Assembly (NCBI GenBank): GCA_051005015.1
Contig: JBPCJT010000049.1
Location: 1 to 7,050, forward strand
Reading direction: 5' to 3'
Length of the DNA: 7,050 nucleotides
Source of the DNA: JACMME01 sp051005015
Lineage (GTDB): Bacteria; Gemmatimonadota; Gemmatimonadetes; Gemmatimonadales; Gemmatimonadaceae
In this document: positions 1 through 6,401 of the stretch, piece by piece
Numbering within the stretch: the first letter of the stretch is position 1
Layout of the letters: each line of letters opens with the position of its first letter
Position numbers and translations under genes: made by a program
The notes under the pieces: model-generated
Told to the model about the DNA's origin: nothing
The model's database searches: none
Seen by the model: the letters and a program-made list of their open reading frames with translations, nothing else

Positions 1-43
1 CGTTGGAACAGATGACACTGAAGCGATTCACGAACGAGGAACC

Positions 44-67
44 GGGAGGCGGGGGGGAAGATGGGGG
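44..67 (+). other. Potential G-quadruplex motif
   Basis: The plus strand has four G-runs at 44-46, 51-53, 55-57 and 63-67, separated by loops of 4, 1 and 5 bases. This satisfies the usual four-tract G-quadruplex pattern. More G-runs follow at 93-95, 100-103 and 106-109. Folding is predicted from the pattern only. Confidence 0.5.
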
Positions 68-126
68 AGACGGTGCCAGCGACCAGGTAGCAGGGAGCAG
101 GGGCCGGGGAGACAGAAACACGATCG

Positions 127-156
127 CAGGAACCACGATCCCGGGAGCAGGAACCA
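127..156. repeat. Short direct repeat CAGGAACCA
   Basis: The 9-mer CAGGAACCA occurs at 127-135 and again at 148-156, spaced 21 bases start to start. It lies within the low-complexity part of the spacer and probably reflects degenerate simple-repeat growth rather than a protein binding site. Confidence 0.45.
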
Positions 157-255
157 GGGTCCGGACATCGGGATCTCACCTCCTGTCCACCAGTTTCTGA
201 TTCGGTCCTGGTAGATGGGTTCCCGCCTCCCGCCTCCATTCTCCCTGGCGTTACA

Positions 256-702
256 ATGCCCAACGTTGCTGAGCTGTACCAGAGTCTGATCCTCGATCAC
301 AATCGATCACCACGCAATTTTCGCGTGATGGTTGACCCCGACCGGAGTGTAGAAGGAAATAATCCGCTCTGCGGAGATGAGCTGACCGTTTGGCTTCGCA
401 TGGATGGAGACACCATCGCCGATGTCAGCTGGATGGGCAAAGGCTGCGCGATATCGAAGGCATCTGCGTCCATGATGACGGCCGCGGTAAAGGGAGCTCG
501 CCGGGAGGCGGCGGAGACGCTGTACGAGGACTTTCACGACCTCGTCACTGGTAAGCTTGCAGATGAGAAAGTGCAGTCCCTTGGAAGGTTGGCGGCGTTC
601 GCAGGGGTCGCCAGGTTTCCGATTCGGGTGAAGTGCGCCAGTCTTGCGTGGCATGCATTGCACGCGGCGTTGCGGGTTACCGGACCGTCTTCGGCTGGTT
701 GA
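256..702 (+). CDS. sufU: SufU-type Fe-S assembly protein, first copy (SufU1)
   Basis: This 148-residue protein belongs to the SufU/IscU-like family. In SufU systems it accepts persulfide sulfur from SufS at a zinc site and passes it towards the SufBCD scaffold in the cytoplasm. The three conserved cysteines and the aspartate are present: C39 and D41 in NNPLCGD, C64 in GKGCAIS followed by ASASMM, and C127 in RVKCASLAW. The gap of about 62 residues between the second and third cysteine fits SufU, which has an insertion that IscU lacks. Length matches the family. The start ATG fits the conserved N-terminus (ELYQSLILDH), although no Shine-Dalgarno sequence is seen. The stop overlaps the Rieske start by one base. 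It differs clearly from the second copy downstream, for example DHN instead of DHY near residue 15. Confidence 0.92.
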   Translation: MPNVAELYQSLILDHNRSPRNFRVMVDPDRSVEGNNPLCGDELTVWLRMDGDTIADVSWMGKGCAISKASASMMTAAVKGARREAAETLYEDFHDLVTGKLADEKVQSLGRLAAFAGVARFPIRVKCASLAWHALHAALRVTGPSSAG

Positions 703-1049
703 TGCAGAAGAGCTCACGTTCCAGGCAGGAGGACTTCGAGCCCGTGGCACGTTTGATGGATGTTCCTGTTGGCGCGTTGGTTGGGGTCGCGAAATTGGAT
801 GGGGAGCGCATCTGCCTGGCCAACGTCGATGGAGAGATCATGGCTGTGAGCGACATTTGCACGCATCAGGAATTTTCACTCTGCCAGGGGACGCTGCTGC
901 CCAACGCCACGATCGAGTGTGCCTGGCATGGTGCACGTTTCAGCCTGCGGAGCGGCAAGGCGCTGCGCACGCCAGCCGAGGCATCGCTGCCAGTATACCA
1001 GGTGCGTGTGATAAACGGAGCCATTCTCGTGGGTGGACGAAGATTATGA
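702..1049 (+). CDS. Small Rieske [2Fe-2S] ferredoxin-like protein
   Basis: This 115-residue protein resembles the ferredoxin components of aromatic-ring dioxygenases and NirD-like Rieske proteins. The cluster ligands are complete: C53 and H55 in CTH, and C73 and H76 in CAWH, giving C-x-H-x17-C-x2-H. It has no membrane segment or signal peptide, so it should be cytoplasmic. The ATG at 702 is chosen because it overlaps the sufU1 stop (TGATG), which suggests coupled translation; a GTG at 633 in the same frame would overlap sufU1 by 70 bases and add unrelated sequence. Its stop overlaps the sufS start. Small Rieske genes are known inside suf operons of several phyla, annotated as oxygenase ferredoxin subunits. 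No oxygenase is nearby, so a role as electron donor or client in Fe-S assembly is more likely; that role is inferred. An extra cysteine, C61, lies between the ligand pairs. Confidence 0.9.
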   Translation: MQKSSRSRQEDFEPVARLMDVPVGALVGVAKLDGERICLANVDGEIMAVSDICTHQEFSLCQGTLLPNATIECAWHGARFSLRSGKALRTPAEASLPVYQVRVINGAILVGGRRL

Positions 1050-2269
1050 CGTCTCTCGCGCCCCGCTCGGACTTTCCTCTTCTCTCCGCTCGCCCCGAAC
1101 TCCGATACCTCGACTCGGCTGCGACTTCCCAGAAGCCGCGCGCCGTGCTCGATGCTATAAGCTCGTACTACAGCGAGGACAACGCCAACCCACACCGGGG
1201 TGCATACGAACTGAGCGTCCGCGCTACAGAACGCTATCATGCGGCTCGCCAGAGGGTTGCTCGCTTCTGCGGCGTCGCAGATGCCGACTGTCTGATCTTC
1301 ACGCGCGGAACTACGGAAGCGATCAACCTCGTTGCTTCGGCTTGGGGAAGAGCCAATATCAGATCGGGGGATGAGGTAGTCGTCACTGCCATGGAACACC
1401 ACGCCAACTTCGTCCCATGGCAGCAGATAGCTTTCGAGCGGGGCGCCCGCTTCCGGATATGCGAGTTGACGCCGGACGGGCGAATAGACCTTGACGAGCT
1501 TCGCGCGATGCTCGGCAGGCAAACGCGTGTCGTGGCGTTCAGTCATGTCAGCAACGCACTCGGAACCATCAACCCCGTGGGAGAAATCGCTGCTCTGGTG
1601 CGCGAGCGAAGCGATGCTTTGATCGTCTGCGACGGCGCCCAGGGAGCACCCCATCTCCCCGTCGGTTTCGACAATCTCGGTGTAGACTTCTACGCCTTCA
1701 GCGGACACAAAATGTGCGGTCCCATGGGCATTGGTGCGCTTATTGGCCGCCGGGCTACGCTCGAGTCAATGCCGCCTTATCAAACAGGTGGCGACATGAT
1801 CGAGTTCGTGCTCGACTACCGGACGACCTGGAATGTTTTGCCGCACAAATTTGAAGCGGGTACGCCGAACGTGGGAGATGCCGTGGGGCTCGCTGCAGCC
1901 GCGGACTACCTCGACGGGCTGGGGATGGTTGCGGTTCGCGCGCACGAGCTTGCGCTTGCAAAAATCGCCTCGAGCGCTCTCAGCGACATCGATGGAGTAC
2001 ACGTTTACGGTCCGCCTCCCGCGGACCGGAGCGGTGTGGTCAGCTTTACGCTTAGCGATATCCATCCGCACGACCTTGCCACCATCCTCGATGGCGATGG
2101 TGTCTGTATTCGAGCCGGCCATCATTGCGCCCAGCCGCTCATGCGCCGCCTCGGCGTCGCCGCTACCGCGCGCGCGTCGTTCTACGTATACAACGAGGAG
2201 GCAGATATCGAAGCGCTTCTCGGGGCGCTTCACCGCGCCCGGGAGCTGTTTGGATATGCCGGAGTCTGA
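1046..2269 (+). CDS. sufS: SufS-type (group II) cysteine desulfurase
   Basis: This 407-residue PLP enzyme removes sulfur from L-cysteine, releasing alanine and leaving a persulfide on its catalytic cysteine. Visible motifs in order are LDSAATSQKP (22-31), NPHRGAYELS (48-57), TRGTTEAINLVA (86-97), EHHAN (117-121), DGAQ (196-199), the PLP lysine K222 in SGHKMCGPMGIG, FEAGTPN (269-275), and catalytic C361 in RAGHHCAQPLM. Length is typical of the family. H342, 19 residues before the catalytic cysteine, matches the histidine that in Bacillus subtilis SufS takes over a zinc ligand from SufU, so this enzyme looks like the SufU-dependent kind. The ATG at 1046 overlaps the Rieske stop by 4 bases (ATGA); the reading frame stays open far upstream, but that part is Rieske sequence in another frame. 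A further cysteine, C354, lies near the active site. Confidence 0.96.
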   Translation: MTSLAPRSDFPLLSARPELRYLDSAATSQKPRAVLDAISSYYSEDNANPHRGAYELSVRATERYHAARQRVARFCGVADADCLIFTRGTTEAINLVASAWGRANIRSGDEVVVTAMEHHANFVPWQQIAFERGARFRICELTPDGRIDLDELRAMLGRQTRVVAFSHVSNALGTINPVGEIAALVRERSDALIVCDGAQGAPHLPVGFDNLGVDFYAFSGHKMCGPMGIGALIGRRATLESMPPYQTGGDMIEFVLDYRTTWNVLPHKFEAGTPNVGDAVGLAAAADYLDGLGMVAVRAHELALAKIASSALSDIDGVHVYGPPPADRSGVVSFTLSDIHPHDLATILDGDGVCIRAGHHCAQPLMRRLGVAATARASFYVYNEEADIEALLGALHRARELFGYAGV

Positions 2270-2720
2270 CTCGGCAAGCACGCAGCTAGCGACTCTGTAC
2301 CAGGAAATGATCCTGGATCACTACCGAAGGCCGCGAAACAAGACGCCGCTGCCCAATGCGGATGTCACCGTTGAACGGAATAACCCGCTCTGCGGCGACC
2401 TGATCGAGCTCAGTCTGGCATTCGGCGGTGACCGCGTGCTGGCAGCCGCGTGGCGCGGACAGGGTTGTTCAATTTCATCGGCTTCGGCGTCGATGATGAC
2501 GCAGGCGATAACCGGCGGCACGCGCAGCCACGCACGAAGCGTCGCCGCGCGATTCGGGGCTATGCTATCCGGCGATCGCGAAGCGGCAGTTGACGAGACT
2601 CTCGGCGATCTGAGAGCGCTGTCAGCAGTGGCGCGGTATCCCATGCGCATCAAGTGCGCGCTGCTACCCTGGAGCGCGCTCGAGGAAGGAATGCGGCGGG
2701 GACTCGGGAGTGGGAAGTAG
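2256..2720 (+). CDS. sufU: SufU-type Fe-S assembly protein, second copy (SufU2)
   Basis: This 154-residue protein is a second SufU. It retains C46 and D48 in NNPLCGD, C71 in GQGCSIS followed by ASASMM, and C134 in RIKCALLPW, so it should bind zinc and accept sulfur from SufS. The N-terminal LATLYQEMILDHYRRPRN is closer to textbook SufU than the first copy. The ATG at 2256 lies inside the end of sufS, a 14-base overlap, and gives the usual short N-terminal tail; translational coupling is likely. The last residues, GLGSGK, are encoded by the left arm of the G-rich inverted repeat, and the TAG stop also lies in it, so the C-terminus may have been altered by repeat spread. Divergence from SufU1 argues against a recent duplication. 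Whether the copies divide the work is unknown. Confidence 0.93.
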   Translation: MPESDSASTQLATLYQEMILDHYRRPRNKTPLPNADVTVERNNPLCGDLIELSLAFGGDRVLAAAWRGQGCSISSASASMMTQAITGGTRSHARSVAARFGAMLSGDREAAVDETLGDLRALSAVARYPMRIKCALLPWSALEEGMRRGLGSGK

Positions 2721-2805
2721 GATTGAGCCTTGCGGATTGCGGAGCACTGCATCCACGTCCGCTCCGCTAGAACGAGCTCAATCCGCAATCCGTAACCCCA
2801 CTCCC
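2706..2805. repeat. Inverted repeat spanning the sufU2 end and the following spacer
   Basis: Several perfect inverted matches nest here. GGGAGTGGG at 2706-2714 pairs with CCCACTCCC at 2797-2805. CGGATTGCGGA at 2733-2743 pairs with TCCGCAATCCG at 2782-2792. GCGGAGC at 2739-2745 pairs with GCTCCGC at 2761-2767. GGATTGAGC at 2720-2728 pairs with GCTCAATCC at 2776-2784. These pairings overlap, so alternative folds exist. No T-run follows the right arm, so this is not a canonical Rho-independent terminator, though it could still slow or end transcription between sufU2 and the kinase gene. Confidence 0.7.
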
Positions 2806-2828
2806 TAGCCCCCGGCACCTACTACCTC

Positions 2829-2834
2829 TATCAT
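2829..2834 (+). promoter_or_regulatory. Possible -10 box for a leaderless kinase transcript
   Basis: TATCAT ends six bases before the GTG start at 2841, the spacing expected if transcription starts at the start codon. There is no Shine-Dalgarno sequence before this GTG, which agrees with a leaderless message. No convincing -35 box is seen, so the call is weak. Confidence 0.25.
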
Positions 2835-2840
2835 CGTCGC

Positions 2841-5111
2841 GTGACTGACATCCTCGACGGGCTCCGGCTCGCACTCGCCGATGAGTACCATATCGAAAAG
2901 GAGATTGGCCGCGGCGGGATGGCCACCGTCTATCTCGCACGCGACCTGAAACACCAACGTCAGGTCGCACTCAAGGTTCTGCGCCCCGACCTTGCCACAT
3001 CGCTCGGCAGCGAGCGCTTTCTCCGCGAGGTACAGATCGCTGCGGCACTCACACACCCGCACATCCTTCCCGTACATGATTCCGGTGAGGCAAACGGGCT
3101 GCTGTATTACGTGATGCCGTTCGTGGCAGGCGAGTCTCTGCGCGGGCGACTTGACCGCGAGAAGCAGCTTCCCATCGATGAGGCGATCGAGATTGCGCGC
3201 GAAGTCGCCGATGCGCTGGCGTATGCCCACGCGCAGGGTGTCGTGCACCGGGACATCAAGCCGGAGAACATTCTGCTTCCGGGGGGACGACATGCCTCGG
3301 TAGCAGATTTCGGCATAGCGATGGCGGTCGCATACGCGGCAGGAGAGCAGCGACTCACCGAACGAGGACTCGCGATCGGAACACCGGCGTACATGAGTCC
3401 CGAGCAGGCGGGCGGCGAAGCGGACGTGGACGGCCGCAGCGATATCTACAGCCTGGGGTGCGTGTTCTTCGAGATGCTGGCCGGCTTCCCTCCATTCCGC
3501 GGCCCGACGGCAATGTCGGTAATTGCGCAGCAGATCAGCGAGCATGTGCCGGAGCTGCACGTGCTTCGCGACACGATACCCCCAAGCGTGGAGACAGTAG
3601 TCAAGCGTGCGCTGGCGAAGATGCCGGCGGACCGCTACCAGTCGGCCGCAAAGCTCGCAGCGGCGCTCGCGGCCATTCCGACGCGTTGGTCCTCCGGGTT
3701 CCGGCGCATTGTCACACACGATGGTGACGAAGAAACAGGGGAATCCATCGCGGTTCTGCCGTTCGTGAACATGAGCTCCGACGAAGAGAATGAATACTTC
3801 AGCGATGGCATGACCGAGGAGCTAATTCACGCTCTCACGAAGGTAGATGGATTGCGCGTCGCATCGCGGACATCGGCGTTCGCCTTCAAGGGAAAGGATG
3901 TGGACGCAAGAGAGATAGGCCGGAAGCTCAACGTGACCACCCTGCTCGAAGGCAGCGTGCGCAAGGCGGGGACCAAGCTTCGTGTAGCGACCCAGCTGAT
4001 CAAGGTCTCCGATGGCTACCACATCTGGAGCGAGACTTTTGAACGCGACCTGAAGGATATATTCGCGGTTCAGGACGATATCGCGAATCGCATTGTGGAG
4101 ACACTCAAGCTGAGTCTACTCGGAGAGCGGAAGTCGCTCGTTGTACCTCCCACCGTGAATGTCGAAGCGTACAATGATTATCTGCGAGGACGCTTTTACT
4201 GGAACAAGCGCAACGAGGAGGCCCTTCAGCGCGGAATCGGCTGCTTCAGCGACGCCGTACGCAGCGACCCACACTTCGCTCTCGCCTACGTCGGTCTCGC
4301 GGATTCCTACATCGTGCTCGGCGGCTACGGATACCTGCCCACGCGCGACGCGTACACTCGCGCGAAGGCGGAGGCGATCAGGGCGCTTGAGATCGACGAA
4401 GATCTCGCCGAGGCCCACACTTCCCTGGCGTACGTTCGCACGTTCTACGACTGGGACTGGGCAGCGGCCGACATGGCGTTTCGACGGGCGATAGAGCTAA
4501 ACCCCAACTACCCTACCGCTCGTCAATGGTATGGCCAGTATCTGGCATCGATGGGAAGGTTCGACGAGGCCGTCGCGACGCTCGCGCGCGCCATTCAGCT
4601 CGACCCACTCTCGCTCCCCATCTGCGCCAGCATGGGGCGCGCGCTGTACTACGCCCGCCGCTTCGACGAAGCAATCGACCAATGCCGCTCCACGCTGGAG
4701 ATGGAACCTACTTTCGCGCTGGCGCACGCGTGGCTGGGGATGGCGTATCTCTCCAAAAAGGAGACGTCACAAGCCATGGCAGAGCTCGAAAAAGCGGTGG
4801 AGCTCACTAACGGGAATCCGGTTCTGCTCGCGGGTCTCGGTGCGGCGTACGCCGTCGCTGGTGAACGCACGGAGGCATTGAAGATACTCGCGGCTCTCAA
4901 GGAGGAAGCCAAGCGGCGCCAGGTGTTGCCGGTATTCGTAGCAGTTGTCCATGGCGAGCTGGGCGAAGCGGACGAGGCATTTCGCTGGCTGGAAGTTGCG
5001 TATGAGGAACGCTCGGACTGGCTGGTGAGTCTCAAGGTGAGTCCATGGTTCGACTCTCTGCGGCACGACGCGCGGTTCAACCAGTTGCTTCGGAAGATGC
5101 AGCTTGAATAA
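2841..5111 (+). CDS. Serine/threonine protein kinase with TolB/FlgO-like domain and TPR array
   Basis: This 756-residue protein begins with a complete Hanks-type kinase domain (about 16-275): glycine loop GRGGMATV (23-30), ATP lysine K45, alpha-C glutamate E63, catalytic loop HRDIKPEN (136-143) with D138, DFG (156-158), activation-segment GTPAYMSPE (180-188), and D201 in RSDIYSLG. All key residues are present, so it should be active. A TolB/FlgO N-terminal-like domain follows (about 301-425; AVLPFVNMSSD, EYFSDGMTEEL). Residues from about 440 to 727 form roughly seven or eight TPR units; the RAIEL-type helix recurs every 34 residues at 549, 583, 617 and 651. There is no membrane segment between kinase and TolB-like domain, where many relatives have one, so it is probably soluble. 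The GTG start gives the usual N-terminal region of such kinases; no ribosome binding site is seen. Substrates and the input signal are unknown; the TPR part probably binds partner proteins. Confidence 0.93.
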   Translation: MTDILDGLRLALADEYHIEKEIGRGGMATVYLARDLKHQRQVALKVLRPDLATSLGSERFLREVQIAAALTHPHILPVHDSGEANGLLYYVMPFVAGESLRGRLDREKQLPIDEAIEIAREVADALAYAHAQGVVHRDIKPENILLPGGRHASVADFGIAMAVAYAAGEQRLTERGLAIGTPAYMSPEQAGGEADVDGRSDIYSLGCVFFEMLAGFPPFRGPTAMSVIAQQISEHVPELHVLRDTIPPSVETVVKRALAKMPADRYQSAAKLAAALAAIPTRWSSGFRRIVTHDGDEETGESIAVLPFVNMSSDEENEYFSDGMTEELIHALTKVDGLRVASRTSAFAFKGKDVDAREIGRKLNVTTLLEGSVRKAGTKLRVATQLIKVSDGYHIWSETFERDLKDIFAVQDDIANRIVETLKLSLLGERKSLVVPPTVNVEAYNDYLRGRFYWNKRNEEALQRGIGCFSDAVRSDPHFALAYVGLADSYIVLGGYGYLPTRDAYTRAKAEAIRALEIDEDLAEAHTSLAYVRTFYDWDWAAADMAFRRAIELNPNYPTARQWYGQYLASMGRFDEAVATLARAIQLDPLSLPICASMGRALYYARRFDEAIDQCRSTLEMEPTFALAHAWLGMAYLSKKETSQAMAELEKAVELTNGNPVLLAGLGAAYAVAGERTEALKILAALKEEAKRRQVLPVFVAVVHGELGEADEAFRWLEVAYEERSDWLVSLKVSPWFDSLRHDARFNQLLRKMQLE

Positions 5112-5115
5112 CGCC

Positions 5116-5119
5116 GGAG
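5116..5119 (+). promoter_or_regulatory. Ribosome binding site that decides the MBL gene start
   Basis: GGAG lies eight bases before the GTG at 5128. This supports that codon over the in-frame TTG at 5104, which lies inside the kinase gene; the TTG also has a GGAAG at 5092-5096, so the alternative cannot be excluded. Confidence 0.5.
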
Positions 5120-5127
5120 CGTGGCAG

Positions 5128-6234
5128 GTGGAAAGTCGGAGGCGGCTTGAATCGCTTGTCATCGTCACTGCGATTAGCCTCCTGCCAGGTTGCGGCACGA
5201 CGGGAAAGCACGTTCTCATAGGCACCGCGACGCTCGGTACCTTTGGCACGCTTTTGGGCAGATCGTCCGCAAACACCAGTCGGATACAGCAGCCGAAAGA
5301 CCCCGTCTATCCGTCCCGCGCCTTCGTCACGGCAGAAATCTTCAAGAGCATGATCTATCTTGCCCGAACTGACTCCGGAGTGATCGTAATCGATCTCGGG
5401 TGGAGTGACGCCGATGATCTTCTCCTGGAAAATCTGGGAAAGCTCCGCTTTCGCCTAGACCCGTCAGAACCCGCAACGGTGAAGCGCGCAACAGTGCACG
5501 ACATTTTCGGAGTTTTTCTCACGCACAGTCACCACGATCATATCCAGGGGTGGCGCACCGTGAGCCAGCGGCGCGGAACCTTCCGCTGGCATGAGGATTC
5601 CACTTACCGGCGGAACATCTATCTAGCGAAGGCTGAACGCGGCTACTTGCTGCAAAAAGCGGAGTTCAGCGGCCCTGTGCCCAAGATCACCGAGCACCTC
5701 GCCGCGTGGCTGACGCGCGCGAAGGTAGTGCGTCCGCGGCGGCCCCGAGAGGGGCAGGTCAAGACGAATACGTTTTCCAAGGATACCTGCTTCACCCTGG
5801 GTCGCGACACTTTGTACGCGCTGACGGTTTCGGGACATACTCAGGGAAGCACCGCCTACATTTTCCGGAACGTCATGTTCGTTGGAGACGCACTGACGAC
5901 GGGCACCCCGCTGTTTCTTTTCCCAATGCCTTCCTGGGCGCCGTGGAACCTGGGCCGCATGCGCCGCGGAGGTTGGGTGTATGCTGATGACATAAGACAG
6001 AATCGCGCGAGCGTGAGCAAGTTGCGCGACAAGGTGGGACGGTTACCACGGCAGTCACGGCCCGCGGTTGGCTGCATCGCCCACGCCCTTTGCCAACCTA
6101 TGCTGACGCCAAAAGAGTGGAAGCGCTTCTGGGAAAAAGCTGTTGATGATTCTCCTGTTGCCCTGACAAGGACAGATACGCTGCCGGAGATCACACCCCT
6201 GGCGCTGGGTTGCTCGCTGCGCGAAAGTGAATAG
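5128..6234 (+). CDS. Metallo-beta-lactamase-fold hydrolase, probable lipoprotein
   Basis: From the GTG at 5128 the product has 368 residues. It starts with a charged stretch (ESRRRLES), a hydrophobic run (10-20) and LLPGC, so C22 is a likely lipidation site and the protein would sit on the periplasmic or outer side of a membrane. Proline just before the glycine makes the lipobox imperfect. A second hydrophobic glycine/threonine-rich stretch (about 29-43) could instead be a membrane anchor. The MBL fold is clear: strand VIVIDLGW (86-92), HSHHDH (133-138) with ligands H133, H135, D137 and H138, H237 in SGHTQGS, D254 in FVGDAL, and a candidate last ligand H319. A dinuclear metal site is therefore expected. 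The substrate cannot be read from sequence; other MBL enzymes act on thioesters, lactones, phosphoesters or beta-lactams. It follows the kinase by 16 bases and is probably co-transcribed. An in-frame TTG at 5104 would add eight residues. Confidence 0.85.
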   Translation: MESRRRLESLVIVTAISLLPGCGTTGKHVLIGTATLGTFGTLLGRSSANTSRIQQPKDPVYPSRAFVTAEIFKSMIYLARTDSGVIVIDLGWSDADDLLLENLGKLRFRLDPSEPATVKRATVHDIFGVFLTHSHHDHIQGWRTVSQRRGTFRWHEDSTYRRNIYLAKAERGYLLQKAEFSGPVPKITEHLAAWLTRAKVVRPRRPREGQVKTNTFSKDTCFTLGRDTLYALTVSGHTQGSTAYIFRNVMFVGDALTTGTPLFLFPMPSWAPWNLGRMRRGGWVYADDIRQNRASVSKLRDKVGRLPRQSRPAVGCIAHALCQPMLTPKEWKRFWEKAVDDSPVALTRTDTLPEITPLALGCSLRESE

Positions 6235-6243
6235 CGAAAGTAC

Positions 6244-6360
6244 GGAGTAGGGACCGGAGCCAGATGCCGCTGCAAGCCCACGGTCACTTCCGCGCCGGGC
6301 CAGGGTACTCGCTTCCGGTAATCGCGAATGTCGTCGCGGAGTATTCCCCGGCCCTACTCC
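6244..6360. repeat. Inverted repeat between the convergent genes
   Basis: GGAGTAGGG at 6244-6252 pairs perfectly with CCCTACTCC at 6352-6360. With one bulged base (6253), the stem extends through CCGG at 6254-6257 and 6348-6351. The left arm begins ten bases after the MBL stop codon and the C-rich right side runs on towards the end of the M20 gene, so each gene reads into a G-rich arm just after its stop. A role as a two-way transcription end is possible but not shown. Confidence 0.65.
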
Positions 6361-6375
6361 CTCCTCCCGGCTCCC
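6352..6375 (-). other. Potential G-quadruplex motif on the minus strand
   Basis: The minus strand carries four GGG tracts separated by three loops of exactly four bases (C-runs at 6352-6354, 6359-6361, 6366-6368 and 6373-6375 on the plus strand). More G-runs lie at 6387-6390 and 6394-6397. It is downstream of, and in sense with, the M20 gene, so it would be present in the RNA if transcription reads past the stop. Confidence 0.5.
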
Positions 6376-6386
6376 ACTTTTCTAGT

Positions 6387-6401
6387 CCCCACTCCCCAGC
6401 C
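6387..6401. repeat. C-rich word shared with the spacer at 2796-2810
   Basis: CCCCACTCCCCAGCC here matches CCCCACTCCCTAGCC at 2796-2810 in 14 of 15 bases. The two sites are about 3.6 kb apart in unrelated spacers and in the same orientation. This is the clearest link between spacers and supports a dispersed degenerate repeat family. Confidence 0.55.

Larger units (their letters stand above)
43..232. repeat. Inverted repeat, G-rich left arm and C-rich right arm
   Basis: The 11-base core CGGGAGGCGGG at 43-53 is perfectly complementary to CCCGCCTCCCG at 222-232. The arms are separated by about 170 bases, so a hairpin would have a very long loop. The same G-left/C-right arrangement recurs in the two other spacers of this window, which makes chance less likely. 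What is seen is the inverted match; any function is inference. Confidence 0.6.
1..255. other. Low-complexity intergenic spacer upstream of the suf cassette
   Basis: No convincing gene is visible here. The first half is rich in G-runs on the plus strand (44-109) and the last 40 bases are rich in C-runs (218-247). Two plus-strand frames stay open to about 200-213, but their translations are simple Gly/Arg-rich runs that follow the repeat, so I do not call them genes. The tail of an upstream gene could end within the first few dozen bases; one frame stops at 13-15. I saw no clear sigma70 promoter or ribosome binding site before the ATG at 256, so how the cassette is transcribed is unresolved. 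Confidence 0.6.

Noticed and set aside
3..200. Plus-strand open frame giving a Gly/Arg-rich 65-residue product
   Set aside because: The translation only mirrors the G-rich low-complexity spacer, has no recognisable domain, and a second frame is equally open there.
43..240. CRISPR array or insertion sequence end
   Set aside because: Repeats are short, uneven and inverted; there are no regular spacers, no transposase and no flanking target duplication that I could see.
28..300. Minus-strand 90-residue open frame with Pro/Gly/Leu/Trp-rich repeats
   Set aside because: It overlaps the sufU1 start and its repeats are the short DNA repeats read in reverse.
644..1045. 134-residue N-terminal extension of SufS
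   Set aside because: The frame is open by chance; this DNA codes for the Rieske protein in another frame, and SufS has normal length from 1046.
866..1708. 280-residue minus-strand open frame
   Set aside because: It lies opposite the Rieske and sufS genes, whose motifs are unmistakable, and it shows no domain of its own.
1833..2255. N-terminal extension of SufU2 inside sufS
   Set aside because: This is sufS sequence in another frame; SufU2 begins normally at 2256.
2706..2805. Rho-independent terminator after sufU2
   Set aside because: The stem is interrupted and has several alternative pairings, and no T-run follows it on the plus strand.
2805..3719. 304-residue minus-strand open frame opposite the kinase
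   Set aside because: It is antisense to the conserved kinase domain, a common effect of GC-rich codon use.
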